From positions 3,410,001 to 3,474,000 of the forward strand of contig NZ_CP080647.1 in the NCBI RefSeq assembly GCF_019599145.1: 64,000 nt of DNA, in the 5' to 3' direction. Positions 36,171 through 44,449 of the stretch are shown piece by piece. The stretch comes from Streptomyces akebiae. GTDB taxonomy: Bacteria; Actinomycetota; Actinomycetes; Streptomycetales; Streptomycetaceae. A program made the translations under genes and the position numbers. Each line of letters starts with the position of its first letter. Position 1 is the first letter of the stretch. The notes beneath the pieces are model-generated. The model searched no databases and had not been told where the DNA came from. It saw only the letters and a program-made list of their open reading frames with translations.

Positions 36171-36225
36171 TGGCAGGACTGCCGCACCCCCTCGAATTAC
36201 TGCCACTTCCGAGGCACACTGGCAG
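36171..36225. promoter_or_regulatory. TGGCAG half-site cluster upstream of nrdS
   Basis: Four TGGCAG/CTGCCA half-sites form two inverted pairs: TGGCAGGACTGCC (36171-36183), and CTGCCA (36200-36205) with TGGCAG (36220-36225). The second pair flanks CACACT, a -10-like box six bases before the nrdS ATG. This fits an operator, perhaps for NrdS itself; that is inference. Confidence 0.5.
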
Positions 36226-36226
36226 C

Positions 36227-37189
36227 ATGCTGAAGAACGTGGCCGCCATCCTCATGGACGGTGTGCATCCCTTCGAACTGGGAGTCGTCTGCGAGGTGTT
36301 CGGCCTCGACCGCAGCGACGAGGGCCTGCCGGTGTACGACTTCGCGGTCGCGTCGGCGGAGGGCCCGACCCTGCGGACGCACGCGGGCTTCACCGTCTCC
36401 ACGCGGCACGGCCTGGACCGGCTCGAAGAGGCCGACCTGGTGGTCGTACCGGCGGGCGACAGCTATGTGCACCGGATCTACCCGGCCGAGCTGCTGGACG
36501 CGCTGCGCCGGGCCACGGACCGGGGCGCCCGGGTGCTGAGCGTGTGCTCGGGCGTCTTCGTGCTGGGCGCGGCCGGACTGCTGGACGGCCGGCCGTGCAC
36601 GGTCCACTGGCGGCACGCCGAGGAACTGTCCCGGCAGTATCCGCGCGCGGTGGTCGAGCCGGACGTGCTGTACGTGGACGCGGACCCGGTGATCACCTCG
36701 GCGGGCACGGCGGCCGGTATCGACGCCTGTCTGCACATCGTCCGCAAGGAGCAGGGGCCGGAGGTGGCGAACAAGATCGCCCGGCGGATGGTGGTGCCTC
36801 CGCACCGCGACGGCGGCCAGGCCCAGTACATCGAGCGGCCGCTGCCGCGCTCGCAGTGCGACACGGTCGGCGAGGTGCTCGTGTGGATGGAGCGGCACCT
36901 CGACGAGGAGGTCACCGTCGAGCAGCTCGCCGCCCGCGCGCACATGTCCCCGCGCACGTTCGCGCGCCGCTTCCAGCAGGAGACCGGGACCACCCCGTAC
37001 CGCTGGATCCTGCGCCAACGGGTACTGCTGGCCCAGCGGTTGCTGGAGGCGACGGACGAGACGGTGGACGCCATCGCCTGGCGCACCGGCTTCGGCACCG
37101 CCGCCGCCCTGCGTCATCAGTTCGTCCGGTCGCTGGGTACGACCCCGCAGGCCTACCGCCGGACCTTCCGGGGCCCGGAGGCCGCCTGA
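36227..37189 (+). CDS. nrdS: AraC-family regulator with DJ-1/PfpI domain (NrdS)
   Basis: A 320-residue regulator. The N-terminal glutamine-amidotransferase-like domain (about 1-185) includes LSVCSGVFVLGAAGLLDGR with the nucleophile-elbow cysteine. The C-terminal AraC double HTH (about 215-315) includes VEQLAARAHMSPRTFARRFQ and ETVDAIAWRTGFGTAAALRHQF. Its position after nrdAB matches NrdS of the S. coelicolor nrdABS operon. Here a small antisense gene and a probable own promoter lie between nrdB and nrdS, so it may be partly uncoupled. Confidence 0.88.
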   Translation: MLKNVAAILMDGVHPFELGVVCEVFGLDRSDEGLPVYDFAVASAEGPTLRTHAGFTVSTRHGLDRLEEADLVVVPAGDSYVHRIYPAELLDALRRATDRGARVLSVCSGVFVLGAAGLLDGRPCTVHWRHAEELSRQYPRAVVEPDVLYVDADPVITSAGTAAGIDACLHIVRKEQGPEVANKIARRMVVPPHRDGGQAQYIERPLPRSQCDTVGEVLVWMERHLDEEVTVEQLAARAHMSPRTFARRFQQETGTTPYRWILRQRVLLAQRLLEATDETVDAIAWRTGFGTAAALRHQFVRSLGTTPQAYRRTFRGPEAA

Positions 37190-37207
37190 GGACGGCGCCG
37201 ATCCGGC

Positions 37208-37858
37208 TCAGTCGTTGGCGACCACGGGGTAGCGGGGCTCGTTCTCGGCCATCTGCCGCAGGGCGTCCTTGCGGTCGCGCTTGGAGAGCCGGTCGATGTA
37301 GAGGTAGCCGTACAGGTGGTCGGTCTCGTGCTGAAGGCAGCGCGCGAAGTAGCCGGTGCCGCGCACCTTGATCGGGTTGCCCTTCTCGTCCTGACCGGTG
37401 ACCTCGGCGTAGTCGGGGCGGGCGAGCGGCATGTACGCAGTCGGCACGGACAGGCAGCCCTCGTTGCTGTCGTCCAACCGGCGCTTCTCGGCGGGCAGTT
37501 CGACCAGCTTCGGGTTGCAGATGACACCGGTGTGGCGCTTGCCCTCGTCGTCCGGGCAGTCGTACACGAACACCTTCAGATCGACGCCGACCTGGTTCGC
37601 GGCCAGGCCCACGCCCTCCGCCGTGCGCTGGCTGGCGAACATGTCGTCCACCAGCTTGGCCAGCTCGTCCCCGAACTCCGTGACGTCCTTGCACTCCTTG
37701 TGCAGCACCGGGTTCCCGACCACGGTGATCGGCAACGACGTGCCACGCTCCCGGTACGCCTGCTCGCGCTCCTCGCAGTCCTCCGTGTCGATGACGAACC
37801 CCTCGTCATCGACGGGGAGCACGCCCACGTGCTGCTGATCGGTGTCCTGCTGGGCCAT
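37208..37858 (-). CDS. def: Peptide deformylase
   Basis: A 216-residue metalloenzyme removing the N-formyl group from nascent proteins. All three motifs are intact: [10 protein letters not shown] (82-91), EGCLS (133-137) and HETDH (177-181), giving Cys/His/His metal ligands and the catalytic Glu. About 40 extra N-terminal residues precede the fold, a feature of some actinobacterial paralogues. GAGGAAGG precedes the ATG. It is convergent with nrdS, 18 bases apart. Confidence 0.95.
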   Translation of the reverse strand: MAQQDTDQQHVGVLPVDDEGFVIDTEDCEEREQAYRERGTSLPITVVGNPVLHKECKDVTEFGDELAKLVDDMFASQRTAEGVGLAANQVGVDLKVFVYDCPDDEGKRHTGVICNPKLVELPAEKRRLDDSNEGCLSVPTAYMPLARPDYAEVTGQDEKGNPIKVRGTGYFARCLQHETDHLYGYLYIDRLSKRDRKDALRQMAENEPRYPVVAND

Positions 37859-37920
37859 GACAGACGTACGCCTTCCTCAAAACAACAAGCGGTGAAGTTG
37901 CTGATACAGGGTACGGGGAT

Positions 37921-37953
37921 CGCGCCCCGCGAGGGGCGCGGGATGCTGCGCGA
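37921..37953. repeat. Dispersed-repeat-like hairpin
   Basis: CGCGCCCC (37921-37928) pairs with GGGGCGCG (37933-37940) around GCGA, and GGATGCTGCGCGAGC follows. It resembles the hairpin plus GCGCGA-containing tail of the copies at 25430 and 30413, in diverged form. It lies in the 137-base gap between def and the TPR gene and could also act as a terminator. Confidence 0.5.
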
Positions 37954-37995
37954 GCTACCCGACGAACCCACGGCCGGCATCGAACCGCCCGCCCC

Positions 37996-39003
37996 CTAAC
38001 AGACCTCTTCCAGATCCCGCCAATCCCTGGAATCCGGACTGTCGGCCACCCACCCGTCCAGCAGCCCCCGGACCAGCGAAGCCGGCGCGGCCACCCCGCA
38101 CTCCCGCTCCGGCGCCCACAGCTGCCCGTCCGTCACGTGCCCCAGCGGCCCGGGATGTCCCGGCTCACTGTGATCGTGCGGATCGAGATGCTCGCCGTCG
38201 CCCTCGTCGGACGGCATCCGCGACTCCGAGCACAGCCGGCACAGCAACCGCACCGACGACGACCAGTCCTCTGCCGCGAACCCCGCGTCCGCCGCGAGCC
38301 GCTCCAGCGCGTCCCGGTCCGCCTCGGTAGCGGCCTCCAGCAGCACCACCCACGTCGGCACGGGAGACGGCGCCCACAACTCGATCTCGTCGAACACCGG
38401 ATACGCGTGCCCCGCGACCGTGGTCCGCTCGCCGTGCGGCACCCCGTCGTGCAGGACGACCTCGCCCCAGCGCCGCCCGGACGACGGCAACGGGATGGAG
38501 AGCACCTCGATCCGGGCGGGGTCGAGCCGCCGCCCCCACACGACCTCGGCCTCGCCCTCGGGCGAGAGCCGTACGGCCGCGCTGCCGAGGTCCATGCCCA
38601 CCGGCTCCCCGGTGTCGCCGGGGCCGCTTCCGGGCTTCGGCCGGGACGCGCCCCCGGGCACCCGCAGCCCGTACGCCTGCCAGGCCCGGCGGGCCAGCGG
38701 CCAGTCCTGGAGGGCCGTGGCGGCGATGCCCACGTTCCACCAGTCGGGCGCGCCGGTCTCCCGGTCGAGCAGTGCGACAGCCCGTAGACCGGCCGCTCTC
38801 GCCTGTTCCCAGTCGTGCCGGAACTTGTGCAGCAGGGCGAGGTTGAACCAGGACTCGGACAGCCACGGTTCCAGGTCCGCGGCACGTGTCAGAAGCGCCC
38901 CAGCGTCCTCGTACCGACCGTCACCGATCAGCGTGAACGCACGATCGGTGGCCTGCCGCCAAGAGGCGGAGGGCCGATGCCGTCCCTTGCCGAAGATCCT
39001 CAC
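37996..39003 (-). CDS. Tetratricopeptide-like protein
   Basis: A 335-residue cytoplasmic protein. TPR-type helical repeats occupy about residues 15-110 (ATDRAFTLIGDGRYEDAGALLTRAADLEPW, then ESWFNLALLHKFRHDWEQA). A beta-rich middle region and a His/Asp-rich stretch (DEGDGEHLDPHDHSEPGH) follow, with CRLCSE as a possible metal knuckle. The GTG at 39003 (VRIFGKGRHRP) begins the conserved part; ATG at 39045 would add 14 residues. No function is recognised. Two copies of ACTGGCAGGCGGGAA lie just upstream. Confidence 0.75.
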   Translation of the reverse strand: MRIFGKGRHRPSASWRQATDRAFTLIGDGRYEDAGALLTRAADLEPWLSESWFNLALLHKFRHDWEQARAAGLRAVALLDRETGAPDWWNVGIAATALQDWPLARRAWQAYGLRVPGGASRPKPGSGPGDTGEPVGMDLGSAAVRLSPEGEAEVVWGRRLDPARIEVLSIPLPSSGRRWGEVVLHDGVPHGERTTVAGHAYPVFDEIELWAPSPVPTWVVLLEAATEADRDALERLAADAGFAAEDWSSSVRLLCRLCSESRMPSDEGDGEHLDPHDHSEPGHPGPLGHVTDGQLWAPERECGVAAPASLVRGLLDGWVADSPDSRDWRDLEEVC

Positions 39004-39005
39004 GA

Positions 39006-39040
39006 TTCCCGCCTGCCAGTTACGGTTCCCGCCTGCCAGT
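39006..39040 (-). repeat. 15-bp direct repeat at the TPR gene start
   Basis: ACTGGCAGGCGGGAA occurs twice on the minus strand, the copies 20 bases apart, ending three bases before the proposed GTG start. It may be an operator or duplicated ribosome-binding region. It also explains the ambiguity in start choice. Confidence 0.6.
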
Positions 39041-39131
39041 TCCATCGGAGTGGGCTGGCCGTCGCCCCCCGGTACACCCTCTCCCTCGCATCCAACCACG
39101 ACCGGCTGGAGGGCCGCTCATTACCCATGGG

Positions 39132-40190
39132 TTACCCCACCGCGGGCAAGGTCAGACAGTCTCTCGACAGTACCCGCGCGAGCGGCTCCACCACCTCCGG
39201 GTGATGGTTCCGAGCCGTGCCCAGCCGCAGTTCCTCCAACGCCCTGAGCGGCCCTTCGGGCCCTGCTTCCCGGACCTTCTCCTCGTATGCGTTCACGGCT
39301 CGCACGATTCGCGCGCCGACCGGCTGCTCACGGTACGGATCCGCCTGCCGCTCCACCACCACGGCGACCTCGGCGGCCACTCCGGTCCGCCGTACGACGA
39401 CGCCGCCCAGCGGGGCGATCCGGCGCTGCTCGGCCGCCGGGAGCCCGGCGGTGGCCCCGGCGGGGACGGGGTCGACGAGGCTCAGGGCCACCCGCCGGGC
39501 GTGCCCGGCAGGGGTGTACCCGACGATCTCCGTGGCGCGGGCGAGGTAGGCGATGGTCTGCCGGTAGGCGATGGCCTGCCGGTAGGTGATCCTGACGAGG
39601 GCGTTCCTCCGCAGCGACAGCTGGGCGAGGAGCAGCGGCAGCGAGAAGACCGGCAGCGCCCACAGCCCGACGACACCGGTCGCGAGGGCCATGACGGCCC
39701 CCGTCGCGCACACCGCCGGCCTGTTCCGGGCAGCGCCCTCGGTTCGTCCCTCAGCAGCGGGCCGAACGGCCACCTGGTCCGCGCGTGTGCCATGGCCGCC
39801 GCCGACACGGCGTCGCACAGCGCGGTCGGGACGAGCAGCGCGACCAGCAGCAGGGCGTACGAGGGGCCACCCCGTTCCGACACCTGGCCCCGGTGGTGCG
39901 GCGGCTGGAAGCAGAGGGCGGCGAAGGCGACGGTGAGGACGCGCCGGGTGAGGTGATCGACGGTCGAGCCGCGTCCTTCGGCCACGTGCGGCACGCATCC
40001 CAGCGGCGCGGCCCCGACCATGACCGCGACGACCCGGAGCACGCCGTGCCCCGTCGGCCGCCCGCCGCGCGGCGAGCAGGGCCACCGCCCGCCACGGGAC
40101 GTGGCTGCCCGACAGGGGCGCGAGACGGACCAGGGCCCCGAGGACGACACAGACGACGTACCCACGTGCCCGTGCCGCCACCGTCCTCAT
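39132..40190 (-). pseudogene. Frameshifted membrane protein with degenerate HD-like domain
   Basis: The minus strand holds one gene split between two frames. Segment 1 (from ATG 40190, MRTVAARARGYVVCVVLGAL) is in one frame. Segment 2 (about 40075-39735, hydrophobic, SYALLLVALLVPTALCDAV) is in another. Segment 3 (about 39735-39132, ATGVVGLWALPVFSLPLLLAQ, then GYTPAGHARRVALSL) returns to the first frame. A one-base gain then a one-base loss would explain it; the second is probably a lost G at CCCGGAACAGG. The C-terminal part resembles an HD-GYP helical fold without the HD ligands. It is a genuine pseudogene or a sequence error. Confidence 0.65.
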
Positions 40191-40354
40191 GGCACCCCTC
40201 CCGAGTTCAGGCTGCGGAGCCTAGGACGGGGTGCGGCGGGAGGGGACGGCTACGGGTGAATCCATCGGGCCACGACGGCCCGGATTAACTCCTTGGGGTG
40301 AAGTGACGCTCCTGCGTCGACCGTCCGGTCGACACACCGCCGAGCCTCTTCCGC

Positions 40355-40744
40355 TCAGTGCGCCACATCCGCGGCGAGCACCTTGTTGAGCTGTTCCACG
40401 GTCGCCGGGGACTCACGTTGGAAGGCGGCGAGGTCGAGGCCGTCGTCGCCCATGACGGTCAGCAGGGTGCGCTCGCCCACGGCGACGACGATGACGTGCC
40501 CCGCACCGCACCGGACGACGACCTCGCGGAGGGCCCCGGCGCCGGACTGGTCGGCCATACGACGGCTGACACCGAGGGTGGCGGCGGCGAGGGCGGCGAC
40601 GGACTCGGGGTGGACCTTGTCGACGTCTGCGACGACGAGGAGCCCGTCCACGGTGGACAGGACGCTCTCGGCGACGCCCATCACCCGGTCACGCAGCGAG
40701 GTCAGGATGCCGGTCAGCGATTCGGTCGATGCGTCTGCGGTCAT
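40355..40744 (-). CDS. Roadblock/LC7-domain protein
   Basis: A 129-residue single-domain protein: ILTSLRDRVMGVAESVLSTVDGLLVVADV, then VIVVAVGERTLLTVMGDDGLDL matches the MglB/dynein-light-chain fold. Such proteins usually regulate small Ras-like GTPases, but no GTPase gene is present here. AAGGAG lies ten bases before the ATG at 40744; a GTG at 40750 is the alternative. It lies on the same strand as, and downstream of, the PATAN-like operon. The 164 bases beyond its end show nothing. Confidence 0.82.
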   Translation of the reverse strand: MTADASTESLTGILTSLRDRVMGVAESVLSTVDGLLVVADVDKVHPESVAALAAATLGVSRRMADQSGAGALREVVVRCGAGHVIVVAVGERTLLTVMGDDGLDLAAFQRESPATVEQLNKVLAADVAH

Positions 40745-40831
40745 GGGCACGTGCTCCTTGGTCCGTACGTCTGCGGTGGGTGTGCGGTCCGAGCGGCAGG
40801 GGGTGATCGCGGGACTTTCCCGCCCCGGGAC

Positions 40832-41383
40832 CTACGGCCCGTGCCGGTCGGACTCGGGGAGAGCCCGCAGCCCGCGACGGACACGCCGCAGCATGTCTAC
40901 GGAGGGTTGGTCGGCGAGGAGTTCCTCGGCCGACAGCAGGGAGATGGGCGGGAACGGGGACGGCACGGCCGGGATGTCCGAGGTGTCGTCCGCGGCGTCG
41001 GTGGGGAGAGGCACCGCGCCCCGCACGGGTAACGGCGGCGGCTTCGCGGCGACATCACCGGGTCCGGCGCGCGACGGCCGTTCTGCGGCCGGGGCATCGG
41101 TCTCGGTGGGCGGTGGCGGTGGTGGTGGCGGCGGTAGCGGTGGCGGTGGCGGTGGCGAGCCGACCGCCGTCCCACCGGACGGGGGCCGTCCCGCCGCGCT
41201 GCCACCGGGTTCGGTGGACGGCGGTCGTACCGCGTTCGTGGGGACGGGCGCCGCGGACGGTGGGGCTTCGGCGGGCGGGACCGTGCGGTCGTCCACGGGC
41301 GCTCTCGGCACCGGACGCCGTCGGAGGCGGGCGACCTTGCTGCGTATACGGCGTTTACGGGCCGGGTCCTTGTGGGGGCTCAC
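40832..41383 (-). CDS. Proline-rich low-complexity protein
   Basis: A 183-residue protein with a basic N-terminus (KDPARKRRIRSKVARLRRR), a central region dominated by two long proline runs (about residues 77-92), and a C-terminal part (SLLSAEELLADQPSVDMLRRVRRGLRALP) that looks helical. No membrane segment is seen. Its GTG overlaps the stop of the upstream PATAN-like gene by one base, so it is a genuine operon member. It may be a scaffold for the Roadblock proteins; function is unknown. Confidence 0.6.
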   Translation of the reverse strand: MSPHKDPARKRRIRSKVARLRRRPVPRAPVDDRTVPPAEAPPSAAPVPTNAVRPPSTEPGGSAAGRPPSGGTAVGSPPPPPPLPPPPPPPPPTETDAPAAERPSRAGPGDVAAKPPPLPVRGAVPLPTDAADDTSDIPAVPSPFPPISLLSAEELLADQPSVDMLRRVRRGLRALPESDRHGP

Positions 41384-42219
41384 TACCCGCCCTTCGCTCC
41401 GAGGTCTCCGGTGGGAGAGCCTCCACCGGGCCTGCGTCTGGGCAGGGGACCGGCTCTCGGTGACGGTTCGTCCGGTGCCGGCTGTCCCTGGGGGACCCGG
41501 GGCGCGGTGCTGGGCCGGCTGTCGGGGGCCGGCCTGGTCTCCCAGTGGACGGCCCGGCGCGCTTCCAGCCGGATGAGGTCCAGCATCACCGCGTACAGTC
41601 CGCGCCCCCGGGCGAAGGCGATGTCACGCGGGGTGCGGCGGCCGTTGGCGCTCTCGACGAGGTCCCGGTGGCGTCGGGTCAGCCGCCCGTCGGACGCCGG
41701 AGTGCCGGGACCTCCGACGGGCCGGGGCCGGACCCGGGCCAGTTCGCCCGCGGGACCCCATGACCGGGCCAGCAACGCCATACGGCGGGTGGTCTCCTCG
41801 GCCAGCGGTCGCGGCTCGACCCCGGGCCGGGCGAGGAGGGTGGGTCGGCGTTCGGTCAGCTCCCAGCCGCCGGGCGGGCTGAGCGCCATCGCGAAGGCCC
41901 CGTCGAACACGGCCGCCGTGCAGACGACCTCCAGTTCGGCGGCGCCGATCAGACCGGCGGTGATCAGGTGCGCGGCGAGCAGGTCCGCGTCGGGTTCGGC
42001 CGCGCAGGCCGCCAGCCAGGCGTCGTCGTCGATCCGGCCCGAGGCGAGCAGCGTGGACGTCGCGGTCGGCGCGCCCGGTGTCTCGATCGCTCCGATCAGT
42101 CCGTCCCGCAGGTGAATCGTGCCACCGGGGGAGCCGGAGACTTCCACCGTGCCGGTGTGGCCCTCCTGATGCAGTGCCTGCAGCAGAGCGGGGACGTTGC
42201 GCGCCGAGGGCGTCTTCAC
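41383..42219 (-). CDS. DUF4388/PATAN-like protein
   Basis: A 278-residue protein. The N-terminal LLQALHQEGHTGTVEVSGSPGGTIHLRDGLIGAIETPG matches the PATAN/DUF4388 pattern (short helix, strand, 'dG.i..a'), a domain found in bacterial motility and signalling regulators. A helical middle follows, and the C-terminus is Pro/Arg-rich and disordered. It overlaps the upstream Roadblock gene (GTGA) and the downstream Pro-rich gene, giving a tight three-gene operon with a fourth member nearby. Confidence 0.75.
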   Translation of the reverse strand: MKTPSARNVPALLQALHQEGHTGTVEVSGSPGGTIHLRDGLIGAIETPGAPTATSTLLASGRIDDDAWLAACAAEPDADLLAAHLITAGLIGAAELEVVCTAAVFDGAFAMALSPPGGWELTERRPTLLARPGVEPRPLAEETTRRMALLARSWGPAGELARVRPRPVGGPGTPASDGRLTRRHRDLVESANGRRTPRDIAFARGRGLYAVMLDLIRLEARRAVHWETRPAPDSRPSTAPRVPQGQPAPDEPSPRAGPLPRRRPGGGSPTGDLGAKGG

Positions 42220-42599
42220 GCCAGCACCTCGCTCGCCCGGTCGCCGAGGCTGCGCAGAGCCAGCGCCATGTTCGCGCGGTCGCGGTCGAGTCCGGCCGCC
42301 AGCAGCAGCGGGTCACCGGCCGTCCGGTCCACGGAGAGCAGCACGTGATGGCGTCGCCTGCTGGTCATGACCACGCTCTCCAACTCCCCCTCGGCCCCCG
42401 CCGCGCCGAGCCGATCGGAGATGAGGGTGGCCAGATCCGCGCACTCCGCGCCCGTCCCGGCCTGGGCGGCGTCGCCGGCGACGGCGTAGGTGAGTCCCGT
42501 GACCGCGTCGATCAGGGCGAGGCCGGTGACGCCGGGCGAGTCGAGAAGCCGGTCCAGGGAGGCCTGGAGCGCGGGCTTCCTTTCCTCAAGTCCCCCCAT
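42216..42599 (-). CDS. Roadblock/LC7-domain protein
   Basis: A 127-residue MglB-like protein: LQASLDRLLDSPGVTGLALIDAVTGLTYAVAG followed by SVVMTSRRRHHVLLSVDRTAGDPLLLAAGLDRDRANMALALRSLG. GGAGGG precedes the ATG at 42599. It is the first gene of the minus-strand operon and is divergent from another Roadblock gene at 42752. A 152-base shared promoter region separates them. Confidence 0.8.
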   Translation of the reverse strand: MGGLEERKPALQASLDRLLDSPGVTGLALIDAVTGLTYAVAGDAAQAGTGAECADLATLISDRLGAAGAEGELESVVMTSRRRHHVLLSVDRTAGDPLLLAAGLDRDRANMALALRSLGDRASEVLA

Positions 42600-42751
42600 T
42601 CGCCCTCCACGTTGACGCGCCGCACAGTACTTTGAACGCCAACTTCCGTAACACACAGAAAAGTTGATGTTTGTGACCGGTGGGTCACTCGTGTCGATCG
42701 TAGTTGGCCGGACAGTGACCGGTCAGCAGCACTGAGGAATTGGGGCAGCAA

Positions 42752-43117
42752 ATGAACATCGAGACGGCACTCAAGGAAGCCATGGCCCTCGACGGTGCGG
42801 TCGGCGTCGCGCTGGTCGACTACGAGAGCGGTATGTCGCTCGGCTCCCTCGGTGGCGGGCAGCACCTCGACCTGGAGCTCGCGGCGGCCGGCAACACCGA
42901 GGTGGTGCGCTCCAAGATGCGCACGCTGGCCTCGCTGGACATGAACGACGTGATCGAGGACATCCTGATCACACTGGGCCGGCAGTACCACCTGATCCGC
43001 CCGCTGAGCAGCAGCAAGGGATCGCTCTTCCTCTACCTGGCACTGGACCGCACCCGCAGCAACCTGGCGCTGGCCCGGCACGGACTGAAGCGCATCGAGA
43101 GCGGCCTGGAGGTCTGA
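42752..43117 (+). CDS. Roadblock/LC7-domain protein
   Basis: A 121-residue MglB-like protein: ALKEAMALDGAVGVALVDYESGMSLGSLGGG, then LITLGRQYHLIRPLSSSKGSLFLYLALDRTRSNLALARHGLK. It closely parallels the divergent paralogue at 42216. The ATG at 42752 is chosen; a TTG at 42740, better spaced from GAGGA, would add four residues. A strong hairpin follows. Confidence 0.82.
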   Translation: MNIETALKEAMALDGAVGVALVDYESGMSLGSLGGGQHLDLELAAAGNTEVVRSKMRTLASLDMNDVIEDILITLGRQYHLIRPLSSSKGSLFLYLALDRTRSNLALARHGLKRIESGLEV

Positions 43118-43148
43118 GGCCGCTGCGCCGCCGCGCTCCGCACACGAC

Positions 43149-43193
43149 TGAGCCCGTTCGGGGGCTGCCGGCGGCAGCCCCCGAACGGGCTCA
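43149..43193. terminator. Long perfect bidirectional terminator
   Basis: A 21-bp perfect inverted repeat (43149-43169 and 43173-43193) with a 3-base loop lies between a Roadblock gene and the convergent rsrA gene, nine bases from the rsrA stop. An A-run follows on the plus strand. Confidence 0.9.
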
Positions 43194-43202
43194 GAAAAAA
43201 CG

Positions 43203-43514
43203 TCAGCTCTCCTGCGGCGTGACCGGCGAGGCCGTCACATCATGCTCGGGAACGGTCTGTCCCGATCGGATCAGGTCGATCCTGCCCATCACCTTGGCGC
43301 GCAGATCGGTGGGCACGTCGTCCTGCCCGCAACACCGCTTCACCAGCTTCTTGACGGCCTGTTCGAGCCCGTACTTCTCCAGGCAGGGCGAGCACTCCTC
43401 GAAGTGGTGCTCGAACTTGGTGCAGTCGGAGTCGGGCATCTCCCGGTCGAGGAACTCGTAGAGATGATCGAGGATCTCGCTGCAATCCGTCTCATGCGGC
43501 TCTCCGCAGCTCAT
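43203..43514 (-). CDS. rsrA: Redox-sensing anti-sigma factor RsrA
   Basis: A 103-residue zinc-binding anti-sigma factor for SigR. All residues known from the S. coelicolor protein are present: C11, H37, C41 and C44 as zinc ligands/redox switch, plus C3, C31, C61 and C62. Disulfide stress releases zinc and frees SigR. The ATG overlaps the sigR stop (ATGA), so the two are made in coupled amounts. Confidence 0.97.
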   Translation of the reverse strand: MSCGEPHETDCSEILDHLYEFLDREMPDSDCTKFEHHFEECSPCLEKYGLEQAVKKLVKRCCGQDDVPTDLRAKVMGRIDLIRSGQTVPEHDVTASPVTPQES

Positions 43515-44182
43515 GAGCCCGAGCCTTTCGCTTCGTTCGACTCTCCGGCGCCGGCCGGGACAAGCCCGCGGTCACGGGCGTAGTCCTCGAGCATGCCGCG
43601 CAGTTGACGGCGGCCCCGGTGCAGCCGGGACATCACCGTACCGATGGGTGTCCCCATGATGTCGGCGATCTCCTTGTACGCAAAGCCCTCGACATCCGCG
43701 AGATAGACGGCGATGCGGAACTCCTCGGGGATCGCCTGCAGCGCCGACTTCACGTCCGAGTCGGGCAGGTGGTCGAGCGCCTGCGACTCGGCCGAGCGCA
43801 GCCCGGTCGACATGTGCGACTCGGCGCGCGCCAGCTGCCAGTCCTCGATCTCCTCGGCCGCACTGCGCTGGGGTTCGCGCTGCTTCTTGCGGTACGAGTT
43901 GATGAAGGTGTTCGTGAGGATGCGGTACAGCCAGGCCTTCAGGTTGGTGCCCTCACGGAACTGGTGGAAGGACGCGTACGCCTTCGCGTACGTCTCCTGC
44001 ACCAGGTCCTCGGCATCGGCCGGGTTGCGCGTCATGCGCAGCGCGGCCGAGTACATCTGGTCGAGGAATTCCAGAGCGTCCCGCTCGAACCGGGCGCTGC
44101 GGTCCGCGGCGGTCTCGGTGCCCTCGGGCTGCTCCGCCTGGCCCCGTTCGGTCCCTGCGTCGGTCCCAGTGACCGGACCCAC
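43511..44182 (-). CDS. sigR: ECF sigma factor SigR (thiol-oxidative stress)
   Basis: A 223-residue group IV sigma factor. Region 2 reads [34 protein letters not shown], and region 4 reads [41 protein letters not shown]. It directs thioredoxin, mycothiol and related genes. The short form starts at GTG 44182 (GPVTGTDAG). An ATG at 44347 adds exactly 55 residues, matching the known unstable SigR' isoform made from the induced promoter. The frame is open further to 44380. A sigma-R promoter sits just upstream, giving a positive loop. Confidence 0.95.
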   Translation of the reverse strand: MGPVTGTDAGTERGQAEQPEGTETAADRSARFERDALEFLDQMYSAALRMTRNPADAEDLVQETYAKAYASFHQFREGTNLKAWLYRILTNTFINSYRKKQREPQRSAAEEIEDWQLARAESHMSTGLRSAESQALDHLPDSDVKSALQAIPEEFRIAVYLADVEGFAYKEIADIMGTPIGTVMSRLHRGRRQLRGMLEDYARDRGLVPAGAGESNEAKGSGS

Positions 44183-44406
44183 CTCCTCCAGCGTCTGTGC
44201 GATACCGAAACCGGTACCACCAGAATCGGAGGATAGACGACGATCCATGCCCGCCGCCGCCCGAACAGGCGTGCTCTTGGCCGCATGCAGCACCGTCCAG
44301 TCCAGGTCAGCGCGGCTGCTGCGGCTCGGGCAATAGGTCGAACCCATGCGGCGGACTTCCTCTCCTACGGCGGTCAGCACGGTCTTTCGCGCTGTCTGAT
44401 CCGCAC

Positions 44407-44432
44407 AACAGAGGCCTGTCGCTCCGCATTCC
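44407..44432 (-). promoter_or_regulatory. SigR-dependent promoter of sigR (p2 type)
   Basis: On the minus strand GGAAT (44432-44428) and GTT (44409-44407) are separated by exactly 18 bases, the sigma-R consensus. It lies 60 bases before the SigR' ATG at 44347 and just after the stop of the upstream hydrolase gene. Confidence 0.9.
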
Positions 44433-44449
44433 CGCCACCGCCGGGCGGG

